The translations under genes were made by a program, and so were the position numbers. From assembly GCA_947594085.1 (NCBI GenBank), contig CANQEB010000072.1, positions 1 to 10,486 of the forward strand: a DNA stretch of 10,486 nucleotides, read 5' to 3'. Numbering within the stretch: the first letter of the stretch is position 1; every line of letters starts with the position of its first letter. Shown piece by piece: positions 1 to 5,895 of this stretch. The notes under the pieces are model-generated. The model had not been told where the DNA came from. It worked only from the letters and a program-made list of their open reading frames with translations, and searched no databases. The stretch is from an uncultured Lachnospiraceae bacterium (GTDB lineage Bacteria > Bacillota > Clostridia > Lachnospirales > Lachnospiraceae).

Positions 1-1
1 C

Positions 2-106
2 CGCGCGGTCGATGGCGAAGACCACCGGAAGATTCTGCAGACAGACGTCGTGCAAAATCTGGTCGTAGGCGCGCTGCAGGAAGGACGAATAGATCGCCAC
101 GATCGG
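2..106 (-). CDS. dxs: Internal fragment of 1-deoxy-D-xylulose-5-phosphate synthase
   Basis: Read leftward from 106, one frame gives 35 residues beginning [16 protein letters not shown] and continuing through [17 protein letters not shown] to the window edge. This matches a highly conserved stretch in the middle of Dxs, within the transketolase-type pyrimidine-binding domain. Dxs condenses pyruvate and glyceraldehyde 3-phosphate with thiamine diphosphate, the first step of the MEP isoprenoid pathway; dxr, the second step, is at 3037-4185. There is no start codon and no N-terminal half here: the codon before Pro reads Trp (TGG) and belongs to recA sequence, where Dxs usually has Lys. The gene presumably continues beyond position 1. 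It shares its strand, but not its frame, with recA. Identity is seen directly in the residues; why the fragment is here is inference (chimera or deletion). Confidence 0.9.
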
Positions 107-108
107 CC
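103..108. other. recA/dxs junction
   Basis: Reading on the minus strand, recA codons ACT-GGT-GGC-CG (114 to 104) pass directly into the Dxs codons CCG-ATC-GTG-GCG (106 to 95). The shared CCG (104-106) could belong to either gene, so the overlap is only about 3 nt. Both sides are well-conserved coding sequence right up to the join, with no insertion sequence, repeat or intergenic DNA between them. Confidence 0.85.
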
Positions 109-744
109 ACCAGTCGTCGTCTCCGGATTCCCGAACATGATACCTACCTTCTCACGAAGCTGGTTGATAAACACGACCGTACAATTCGACTTGCTGATCA
201 CGCCGGTCAGTTTGCGCAGCGCCTGAGACATCAATCTCGCCTGCAGCCCTACATGAGAGTCGCCCATATCGCCGTCGATCTCTGCCTTCGGCACCAGTGC
301 CGCCACGGAGTCTACAATGATGATATCCACAGCCCCGGAACGCACCATCGTCTCAGTGATCTCCAGCGCCTGCTCTCCGTTATCCGGCTGAGATATATAG
401 AGATTGTCGATATCCACGCCGATATTGCGCGCATATACCGGATCCAGTGCATGCTCCGCGTCGATAAAGCCGGCAATTCCACCACGCTTCTGTATCTCGG
501 ATACCATGTGGAGCGCGACGGTCGTCTTGCCGCTCGACTCTGGGCCGTAGATCTCTATAATACGCCCTTTCGGAATGCCGCCAAGACCAAGCGCGATATC
601 CAGGCTCAAGGAACCGGTCGGAACGGTCTCAATATTCATATGGGCCCCTGTGTCTCCCAACTTCATCACAGAACCCTTTCCAAACTGCTTCTCAATCTGC
701 GCAAGCGCAGCATCCAATGCTTTCAACTTATCTTCCTGTGCCAT
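104..744 (-). CDS. recA: RecA recombinase, N-terminal ~213 residues only (3' end lost at junction)
   Basis: RecA polymerises on single-stranded DNA, drives homologous pairing and triggers LexA self-cleavage. The reading frame starts at ATG 744 ([20 protein letters not shown]), 6 nt after an AAGGAGA ribosome binding site (751-757). Visible parts are the N-terminal helix; Walker A GPESSGKT at residues 67-74; the catalytic Glu in IDAEHALD (E97); Walker B IIIVDS ending at D145-S146; and loop L2 with [22 protein letters not shown]. The next residues should be close to (R/N)ALKFY; instead the frame runs into dxs sequence and gives an unrelated tail (SWRSIRPSC...) that stays open to the window edge. 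About 135 residues, including the end of the core and the C-terminal domain, are missing, so the product as written would not be functional. It has its own promoter with an SOS box. The first 213 residues look intact and unmutated, which fits a recent break or an assembly error better than an old pseudogene. Confidence 0.93.
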
Positions 745-761
745 CTTCTTTCTCCTTCTCT

Positions 762-775
762 CGAACTTATGTTCG
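762..775 (-). promoter_or_regulatory. SOS (LexA/DinR) box of recA
   Basis: A perfect 14-nt palindrome, CGAACTTATGTTCG on the plus strand, contains the Gram-positive SOS consensus GAAC-N4-GTTC (763-774). It lies just downstream of the predicted recA transcription start and upstream of its ribosome binding site, where LexA binding would block transcription. The match to the known Bacillus/Clostridia DinR box is exact in the conserved positions. Confidence 0.9.
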
Positions 776-786
776 CATCTGTTCTA

Positions 787-815
787 ATCCTATTACATTT
801 TGTTTCTATTGTCAA
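787..815 (-). promoter_or_regulatory. recA promoter (sigma-A type)
   Basis: On the minus strand a perfect -35 TTGACA (810-815) is followed after 17 nt by TAGGAT (787-792), a 4/6 match to TATAAT. Predicted transcription starts near 780, just ahead of the SOS box, giving a leader of about 35 nt before the recA start codon. Confidence 0.7.
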
Positions 816-837
816 GTAAATCTTTTGCAAATCAATG

Positions 838-859
838 AAAACCGCAAGTCAAGCGGCTT
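838..859 (-). terminator. Probable intrinsic terminator downstream of the nuclease gene
   Basis: On the minus strand AAGCCGC and GCGGTTT (853-859 and 839-845) can form a 7-bp stem including one G-T pair, with a 7-nt loop, followed by a short T run (838-841). It lies 23 nt before the recA -35 box, a natural place to end transcription arriving from the nuclease gene. The T tract is short, so efficiency is uncertain. The plus-strand reading also gives a stem, but no plus-strand gene needs it. Confidence 0.45.
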
Positions 860-887
860 CCTTTTCATATGTCTGTCAGCTCGTGCT

Positions 888-903
888 TATAGAATTCCCC
901 TGC
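888..903 (+). repeat. Left copy of inverted repeat flanking the nuclease gene
   Basis: TATAGAATTCCCCTGC, read inward on the plus strand, pairs with the minus-strand sequence of 1917-1932 at 15 of 16 positions. It lies about 88 bp beyond the nuclease stop codon and before the terminator-like hairpin, so it should be in the transcript's 3' untranslated part. No matching target-site duplication is visible outside it. Confidence 0.6.
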
Positions 904-930
904 GCTATATGAATGATTGAATAGAATATT

Positions 931-944
931 TGCCGGAACCGGCA
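931..944. repeat. Short perfect inverted repeat in the 3' region of the nuclease gene
   Basis: TGCCGGAACCGGCA is a perfect palindrome 48 nt beyond the nuclease stop codon. As a minus-strand RNA it would make a 5-bp stem with a GUUC loop. It is not followed by a T run, so I do not call it a terminator; it could protect the mRNA 3' end or be a protein site. Function not known. Confidence 0.5.
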
Positions 945-991
945 TTTAACAGTTAAAAAGAATATAGAATTGTCTTAGAAGCTGTATTTAC

Positions 992-1897
992 TCATCGTTT
1001 CGGAAGCTGTTGCGCAAATTCCTCCACAGAAGCGGCAGATATGGCCAACTTGTGGAATTCCCGCAGCATGTTGCAATCCTTCTCGGAAAAAAGGTATTCC
1101 CGCAGATTCTCAGTGACTGCGCCCGGTAAGTCTTCCAGGATGTCAAGGATAGCCTCTGCTCTTCCTTCTGCTCTTCCTTCTGCTCTTCCTTCTGCTCTTC
1201 CTTCTGCTCTTCCTTCTGCTCTTCCTTCTGCGCGCTCATCCTGCAGCATTTCCTCTAACACCATATATCTTGCCTCCATATCGCGGCTTGCCTTCACTTC
1301 GCGCACGGCTGCCTGTATCTGACGCACATAGCCGTCCCCGAAATCTTTTGTACTCTCCTGTAAACTTGATCCTATGTATCTCAGAAAGCTGACAAGATTT
1401 CCCGGAACTTCTTCCGGGTTTGCCCCGCAGGTACTCAAAAACATGGTGGTCTGACCGTCCCTGATCCCGAAGCTCTCCTCCAGACACATGTTCTGAAATG
1501 TATAGCGATATCTCCCGCGTCCGAACGGATCAAAATCGCAGACAAAGATCACATATGTATCCGACAGGCTTCCGTATGCATTTCCCCGTGTCAGCAGCTC
1601 CATGTCGATCTGGCTGCGATAATACCGCGCTCTGCGCTCCAGATAAGGCTTTTGAACAACCTGCATCTCCACATTGTAGCGGGTGCGTTTCTCATCGCTC
1701 GCCTCAACATCCAGCCGCACGCCCTTGTACTCCGGGTGGTACACCAGACTCTTTTCTGTACTGACGGTAAGTCTGCTAATCGGAAAACCAAGCGACATTT
1801 CCAGAAACGGCTTGCAATTCTCCGGATCGCACATTACCGCGCCGAACATGAAATTGTCTTTCATCGTCAGCATTTCTAATTTTTTGCATTCTGCCAT
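992..1897 (-). CDS. Rpn-family PD-(D/E)XK nuclease / putative transposase
   Basis: A 301-residue protein of the recombination-promoting nuclease (Rpn, 'PD-(D/E)XK nuclease family transposase') group. Proteins of this family are magnesium-dependent DNA nucleases, often present in many copies, and have been linked to RecA-independent gene transfer in E. coli. Seen here: an N-terminal DNFMFGAVM motif (residues 14-22); the active-site Asp in RLDVEAS (D63) followed by NVEMQ, giving the E-x-Q pair (E77, Q79); and a hydrophobic strand YVIFVCDFDPFG (115-126). A charged tail carries seven R-A-E units, six of them RAEG (222-248), then a helical C-terminus. The start at 1897 has a GGAGGA ribosome binding site (1903-1908) 5 nt away. 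It has its own promoter and a terminator-like hairpin, so it appears to be a single-gene unit between rseP and recA. The catalytic residues are intact, so it may be active. Whether it moves DNA is inference. Confidence 0.85.
   Translation of the reverse strand: MAECKKLEMLTMKDNFMFGAVMCDPENCKPFLEMSLGFPISRLTVSTEKSLVYHPEYKGVRLDVEASDEKRTRYNVEMQVVQKPYLERRARYYRSQIDMELLTRGNAYGSLSDTYVIFVCDFDPFGRGRYRYTFQNMCLEESFGIRDGQTTMFLSTCGANPEEVPGNLVSFLRYIGSSLQESTKDFGDGYVRQIQAAVREVKASRDMEARYMVLEEMLQDERAEGRAEGRAEGRAEGRAEGRAEGRAEAILDILEDLPGAVTENLREYLFSEKDCNMLREFHKLAISAASVEEFAQQLPKR
1155..1231. repeat. 12-bp tandem repeat (about 6.4 copies) inside the nuclease gene
   Basis: The unit TGCTCTTCCTTC repeats without a mismatch from 1155 to 1231 and encodes (RAEG)n on the minus strand. 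Because 12 is a multiple of 3, slippage would lengthen or shorten the linker without breaking the frame. Such RAEG-type tails occur at the same place in many Rpn proteins. Confidence 0.95.
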
Positions 1898-1916
1898 ATA
1901 AGTCCTCCACTTCTCA

Positions 1917-1932
1917 GCAGAGGAATTCTATA
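1917..1932 (-). repeat. Right copy of inverted repeat flanking the nuclease gene
   Basis: Read inward on the minus strand this is TATAGAATTCCTCTGC, differing from the 888-903 copy at one position. It begins 5 nt after the -10 box, so it would form the very 5' end of the nuclease mRNA, upstream of the ribosome binding site. In RNA the single mismatch becomes a G-U pair, so the two ends of the transcript could pair over all 16 nt. Confidence 0.6.
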
Positions 1933-1937
1933 CACTT

Positions 1938-1966
1938 ATTATAGAACAGATAGGCTTTGATTTCAA
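1938..1966 (-). promoter_or_regulatory. Promoter of the nuclease gene
   Basis: On the minus strand TTGAAA (1961-1966, 5/6 match) and a perfect TATAAT (1938-1943) are separated by 17 nt. It lies in the 108-nt gap between rseP and the nuclease gene and should start RNA near 1931. This is one of the best sigma-A matches in the window and suggests expression independent of the upstream operon. Confidence 0.75.
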
Positions 1967-2005
1967 GCAACAATATGGGGCAAAATCACATCCCGCCGTG
2001 CCCTT

Positions 2006-3049
2006 TTACACAAAAATTCTCTTGATATCGTTGAACATCACGACTACCATCAGCAGCATCAGAAGCATCAAACCCGCGAAATGCACCTTTGCCTCCAATT
2101 CCGGGTCGACGCGCTTCCTGCGGATCGCCTCGATGATCAGGAACACCAGACGTCCTCCGTCGAGCGCCGGGAGCGGGAGCAGGTTCATCACGCCCAGATT
2201 CGCAGTCAACAGAATCGAGATATTAAAAAGGTTCAGCCAGACATACAGCGTCCCCTCCGGCTTGCTCTCCTCGTAGGTATCCCCGATGACCTGCACGACA
2301 CCGACCGGTCCCGACATATCATCTATCCCTACTCCGCCGCTAAACAGCATCTTCAGGCTTTGTATGGTCGTATCAATCCAATAATAGACCTCATATGCGC
2401 TGTATCCCAGCGTCTGCAGTGGGTTCGTCCGCACCCGGGCGTAATTGACGCTCCCCGTAATCCCGTACTTGTACCCGTTGTCCGTGAGCACCGGCGTCAC
2501 CGTTGTCTCGTATCTCTGGCCATCGCGCTCGTATTCGAACGTCACGGTCTCTCCCTCATGGAACATCCCGTAATTGGAGACCTGCCGATACAGGCGGATG
2601 CGTTTGCCGTTCATCCGTGTGATCCGATCGCCTGCGCGCAGTCCGGCCTCCTGTGCCGGATAGCCCTCGGTCACAGAGCGGATGATCGGCGCGTCGTAGC
2701 CGATGTTTCCTATGATAAAGATCGAAAGCACAAACGCAAGCAGAAAATTGAACAGCGGACCCGCCGCCACCACCGCGATCCTCGCGCCGACCGGCTTGCT
2801 GCCAAACGAACCGTCGCTCATATCCTCGCCATCCTCGCCGAGCATCATGCACGAGCCACCGAACGGAAGGAGCTTCCAGGAATACCGCGTCCCGCCCGCC
2901 TGAAAACTCAAAAGTCGCGGCCCCATACCGAGTGAAAATTCCTCCACCGTGATGCCGTTCTTCTTCGCGAGCAGAAAATGTCCCAACTCATGTATGATAA
3001 TGATGACGCTGAATACAAGCAGCGCAATGATAATCTTCAAATATTCCAC
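2006..3049 (-). CDS. rseP: RIP zinc metalloprotease RseP (site-2 protease)
   Basis: A membrane-embedded zinc protease that cuts substrates within the bilayer, such as anti-sigma factors or leftover signal peptides. In 347 residues the sequence shows: a first transmembrane segment carrying the zinc site HELGH (residues 20-24); a conserved loop with AAGPLFNFLLA (95-105); a PDZ-like domain at about 118-185 (GYPAQEAGLRAGDRITRMNG); and a later membrane segment with NLLPLPALDGG, in which D297 is the third zinc ligand. A last hydrophobic helix lies near 325-340. The start is GTG at 3049, overlapping the last 13 nt of dxr, with no strong ribosome binding site, so translation probably depends on dxr. 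A TTG three codons further in, behind AGGTGG, is an alternative start. It closes the pyrH-to-rseP run; ispG, often next in related genomes, is absent. Confidence 0.95.
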   Translation of the reverse strand: MEYLKIIIALLVFSVIIIIHELGHFLLAKKNGITVEEFSLGMGPRLLSFQAGGTRYSWKLLPFGGSCMMLGEDGEDMSDGSFGSKPVGARIAVVAAGPLFNFLLAFVLSIFIIGNIGYDAPIIRSVTEGYPAQEAGLRAGDRITRMNGKRIRLYRQVSNYGMFHEGETVTFEYERDGQRYETTVTPVLTDNGYKYGITGSVNYARVRTNPLQTLGYSAYEVYYWIDTTIQSLKMLFSGGVGIDDMSGPVGVVQVIGDTYEESKPEGTLYVWLNLFNISILLTANLGVMNLLPLPALDGGRLVFLIIEAIRRKRVDPELEAKVHFAGLMLLMLLMVVVMFNDIKRIFV

Positions 3050-4185
3050 CTGCTTTCAATCATTTCGTATACGCTTCTCTCCGTCGCAAGGATCTCCTCC
3101 ACGTCCGGAGCTTCGATCACACAATGCCGGTCCATGCAATACCGTATGATCCCATAAATATCTGTAAAGCCGATCTTCCGCTTCAGGAAACCGGCCACGG
3201 CGCATTCATTCGCCGCGTTGAACACGGTCGGCATAGAACCGCCAACTCTGGCCGCCTCGAACGCATATTTCAACCCAAGGAAGGTCTCCGGATCCGGGTC
3301 TTCAAAGGCGATGCTTCCAATCTTCGCGAAATCGAGCCGTTCGCCCGCGAGATGCCTCCGCTCCGGGTAATAGAGCGCATACTGGATCGGCAGCTTCATG
3401 TCCGGCGTGCCGAGCTGCGCGATCACAGCTCCGTCCACAAACTGTACCATCGAATGGATAATGCTCTGCGGCTGCACGACGACCTGAATCTGGTCAAGCC
3501 CTGTCCCGAACAGCCAGCGCGCCTCCATGACCTCAAGTCCCTTGTTTACCATGCTCGCCGAGTCAACCGTGATCTTCTGTCCCATCGCCCAATTCGGATG
3601 CTTCAACGCATCCTCGAGCTTCACCTGCGCAAGCTGCTCGCGCGTCATACCGCGGAACGGCCCGCCCGAAGCCGTCAGGAGAATCCTGTCAATCTCGCCT
3701 CGGTTCTCTCCGTTCAACGCCTGGAAAATCGCGCTGTGCTCACTGTCTACCGGGAGAATGCGCACGCCGTACTCCTTCGCGAGCGGCATGATGATGTGCC
3801 CCGCCGTCACAAGCGTCTCCTTGTTCGCGAGCGCAATGTCCTTGCCAGCGCGGATCGCCTCGATGGTCGGGACAATCCCGATCATACCCACAATCGCAGT
3901 CACAAGCATCTGAGCCTCCTCGCAGACGGCCACAGCCTTCAGGCCGTCCATCCCGCAGAGTACCTCTACCGGAAGATCCGCCACCGCCACGCGCAGCGCT
4001 TTCGCATCCGTTTCCTCCCAGACCGCCGCGATGCGCGGCCGGAATTCGCGAATCTGCTGCTCCAGCAAACGAATATTTCGCCCCGCCGCGAGCGCCGCGA
4101 CTTGTATATCTCCGTTCGCCCGCACTACCTCGAGCGTCTGAGTCCCGATCGAGCCCGTCGATCCGAGGATCGAAATCGTCTTCAC
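3037..4185 (-). CDS. dxr: 1-deoxy-D-xylulose 5-phosphate reductoisomerase
   Basis: Converts DXP to 2-C-methyl-D-erythritol 4-phosphate with NADPH, the committed MEP-pathway step; it is the target of fosmidomycin. The 382 residues are normal for the family. Visible motifs: the NADPH-binding ILGSTGSIGTQTLE (6-19); NKETLVTAG (121-129); LPVDSEHSAIFQ with metal ligands D147 and E149 (144-155); LTASGGPF (170-177); HPNWAMGQKITVDSASM (196-212); and NKGLEVMEARWLF with E218, the third metal ligand. The frame is open for a further 232 codons upstream, but that stretch overlaps cdsA out of frame and looks nothing like Dxr. I choose GTG at 4185, just after a GAGGTGG ribosome binding site; the GTG two codons earlier is a weaker choice. 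rseP starts inside its last codons. It supplies precursors for the UppS step encoded in the same operon. Confidence 0.96.
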   Translation of the reverse strand: MKTISILGSTGSIGTQTLEVVRANGDIQVAALAAGRNIRLLEQQIREFRPRIAAVWEETDAKALRVAVADLPVEVLCGMDGLKAVAVCEEAQMLVTAIVGMIGIVPTIEAIRAGKDIALANKETLVTAGHIIMPLAKEYGVRILPVDSEHSAIFQALNGENRGEIDRILLTASGGPFRGMTREQLAQVKLEDALKHPNWAMGQKITVDSASMVNKGLEVMEARWLFGTGLDQIQVVVQPQSIIHSMVQFVDGAVIAQLGTPDMKLPIQYALYYPERRHLAGERLDFAKIGSIAFEDPDPETFLGLKYAFEAARVGGSMPTVFNAANECAVAGFLKRKIGFTDIYGIIRYCMDRHCVIEAPDVEEILATERSVYEMIESRWNI

Positions 4186-4316
4186 TTCCACCTCATCCTT
4201 TCGTGCTCCTGCGCCGCCGCGGCACACAGAGCTGCCTCTATCGCATATTGTTCCGCTCACCGGAGCACTTCCCCGGCCTGCATAGGAATTGTTGTTCGTC
4301 CAGTCGCAACACCCGC
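4186..4316 (-). other. 131-nt spacer between cdsA and dxr
   Basis: This is by far the longest gap in an otherwise nearly gapless operon. I see no promoter with good -35 and -10 boxes and no T-tailed hairpin. The octamer CCGCTCAC occurs at 4253-4260 and again at 4313-4320, the latter overlapping the cdsA stop codon, exactly 60 nt apart. No ribosome-binding-site-supported reading frame is present; very short frames exist but none is convincing. Confidence 0.6.
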
Positions 4317-5135
4317 TCACTGAAGCAGGAAAAACGCCTGCGCCAGATAGTACACGACCGGCGCGATAAAAATCACGCTGTCGAAGCGGTCCAAAATCCC
4401 GCCATGTCCCGGGATCAACGTCCCGTAATCCTTGATCCCGTGGTTTCGCTTGATCGCTGAAGCAGCCAGATCGCCCACCATAGAGATCAGAGCACTCACC
4501 GCGCAGATCACGCCGAAGTACAGCATATGATTTCCCTGCGTCGCCAATCTGCCGGAAACCACGGCCGCGTAGATCACGCCGAGCAGCGCCGCTCCGACGA
4601 CACCGCCGACGGCTCCCTCCACCGATTTCTTGGGGCTTAGCTTCGGCGACATCTTGTGTTTGCCGATCAGCATTCCTACGCAGTAGGCGCAAGTATCGCA
4701 GCCCCACGACCCGAGGAAAATGAGCCAGACCAGATACGCCCCATCCTTCATCATTCGCAGCTGATAGATGCACGAAAGCATCACCGCCACATAGACCACG
4801 CCGAAAAACGCACCGGTCACCTGCTGCGTCTGGTATCTTGGATACGTAAACACATAGACCGACATAAACAGAATCAGGCACACGGTCAGCACTGTCATAG
4901 TATATGCCGAAAAGCCAAGAAATACTATTATATAGTAGACGAAACAGCCCAGATAACCCACGACTGCAAGCGGCGAGAATCGCTTATCGTCGATCCTCAG
5001 CGCGCGGTACAGCTCATCCATCCCGATGATGGAGATCGCCAAAAGCGTCACCGCGAGAACAGGACCTCCGGTGATAATCACCACAAGCGCGATGGCCACA
5101 AGCACAATCCCGCTGATCAGTCTTGTACGAAACAT
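4317..5135 (-). CDS. cdsA: Phosphatidate cytidylyltransferase (CDP-diacylglycerol synthase)
   Basis: Makes CDP-diacylglycerol from CTP and phosphatidic acid, the branch point to phosphatidylglycerol and other phospholipids, in the cytoplasmic membrane. The 272-residue protein is strongly hydrophobic with roughly eight membrane segments. It carries the family signature near its C-terminus: SAIKRNHGIKDYGTLIPGHG followed by GILDRFD (residues 226-252), preceded by GDLAAS (221-226), plus the cytoplasmic loop SPKKSVEGAVGG (167-178). The start at 5135 is chosen over a longer open frame reaching 5171 because AAGGAGG lies 6-7 nt ahead of it and the extra residues do not resemble CdsA. The uppS stop codon lies 1 nt upstream of this ATG, so the ribosome binding site sits inside the end of uppS and the two genes are probably translationally coupled. 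Confidence 0.96.
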   Translation of the reverse strand: MFRTRLISGIVLVAIALVVIITGGPVLAVTLLAISIIGMDELYRALRIDDKRFSPLAVVGYLGCFVYYIIVFLGFSAYTMTVLTVCLILFMSVYVFTYPRYQTQQVTGAFFGVVYVAVMLSCIYQLRMMKDGAYLVWLIFLGSWGCDTCAYCVGMLIGKHKMSPKLSPKKSVEGAVGGVVGAALLGVIYAAVVSGRLATQGNHMLYFGVICAVSALISMVGDLAASAIKRNHGIKDYGTLIPGHGGILDRFDSVIFIAPVVYYLAQAFFLLQ

Positions 5136-5136
5136 T

Positions 5137-5844
5137 TCATTCCTCCTTGACCCCGCCGTAGCGTCTGTCACGGCTGTTGTATTTCTCTATGGCCTGCCAC
5201 AGATCGTCCTTCGTAAACGCCGGCCACGGCACCTCGGTGAAATAGAATTCCGTGTACGCGAGCTGCCACATCAGATAATTCGACAACCTCTGCTCTCCGC
5301 TCGTGCGGATCAGCAGATCGGGATCCGGCACCTCTGCCGTGTCGAGATAGCCGGAAAAGCGCTCCTCCGTGATCTCCTCCGGCTGTAGCTTCCCGTCCAC
5401 ACAGTCCTGCGCAGCCCTGCGGATCGCCCGCACGATCTCGTCCCGGCTTCCGTAATTGATCGCGATCTGGAAATTCAGCCCAGTATTGTCCTTTGAGGAT
5501 TCCACGAGCCGAGCCAGGCTGTCCTGAAGATCCTGATCGAGCGCGGTCGGATCGCCGAGCACGCGCACCTTCATATTGTTGTCCTTCGCCGTCTTGAGGC
5601 ATGTCTTCGTGTAGCTGCGGAACAGCTTCATCAACGCGTCCACCTCGTCCTTCGGGCGCTTCCAGTTCTCAGTCGAGAAAAGATACACCGTCAGATACTT
5701 GATTCCCATATTGTACGCGTCCCTGCAGATGACTTCCAGATTCTTCGCGCCCCGCACATGCCCGTAATTGCGCGGCATGCCCTTGCTCCTCGCCCAGCGC
5801 CCGTTTCCGTCCACTATAATCGCCACATGCTGCGGAATCACCAT
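5137..5844 (-). CDS. uppS: Undecaprenyl diphosphate synthase (cis-prenyltransferase)
   Basis: Extends farnesyl diphosphate with isopentenyl units to the C55 lipid carrier used for peptidoglycan and other wall polymers. Family motifs in the 235 residues: IPQHVAIIVDGNGRWA (3-18) with catalytic D12; GHVRGAKN (28-35); YLFSTENWKRP (54-64); INYGSRDEI (129-137); and the diphosphate-binding DPDLLIRTSGEQRLSN (174-189), followed by the LMWQLAYTEFYF stretch. An ATG at 5859 would add five residues but has no ribosome binding site; the ATG at 5844 follows GGAGGAG (5851-5857) by 6 nt, so it is the likelier start. The ribosome binding site thus overlaps the false upstream ATG. The gene is followed directly by cdsA and preceded by a hairpin after frr. 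Confidence 0.96.
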   Translation of the reverse strand: MVIPQHVAIIVDGNGRWARSKGMPRNYGHVRGAKNLEVICRDAYNMGIKYLTVYLFSTENWKRPKDEVDALMKLFRSYTKTCLKTAKDNNMKVRVLGDPTALDQDLQDSLARLVESSKDNTGLNFQIAINYGSRDEIVRAIRRAAQDCVDGKLQPEEITEERFSGYLDTAEVPDPDLLIRTSGEQRLSNYLMWQLAYTEFYFTEVPWPAFTKDDLWQAIEKYNSRDRRYGGVKEE

Positions 5845-5864
5845 GATGTTCTCCTCCATACAAA

Positions 5865-5889
5865 GGGACTGTCGCCGAACAACAGTCCC
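5865..5889 (-). terminator. 8-bp hairpin between frr and uppS (possible attenuator or processing site)
   Basis: GGGACTGT (5865-5872) and ACAGTCCC (5882-5889) form a perfect 8-bp stem around a 9-nt loop. On the minus-strand transcript it is followed by only TTTGTAT, so it would be at best a leaky terminator. It begins 6 nt after the frr stop and ends 7 nt before the uppS ribosome binding site. It may tune uppS expression or protect upstream mRNA. The plus-strand reading has a better T run, but no plus-strand gene is present. Confidence 0.55.
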
Positions 5890-5895
5890 CTATTT

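Noticed and set aside
253..819. Plus-strand open frame opposite recA
   Set aside because: It mirrors recA codons and has no family resemblance; the minus strand carries unmistakable RecA motifs.
1155..1231. Repeat array considered as CRISPR
   Set aside because: Units are 12 bp, contiguous, without spacers, and encode RAEG in frame.
876..1945. Target-site duplication outside the inverted repeats
   Set aside because: Sequences immediately outside (TCGTGCT on the left, CACTTAT on the right) do not match.
1967..2005. Possible terminator after rseP (GGGCA and TGCCC segments)
   Set aside because: Only a 5-bp stem with a long loop and no T run.
4186..4881. Upstream 232-codon extension of the dxr frame
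   Set aside because: It overlaps cdsA in another frame, has shadow-like composition, and the family N-terminus begins at GTG 4185 with a ribosome binding site.
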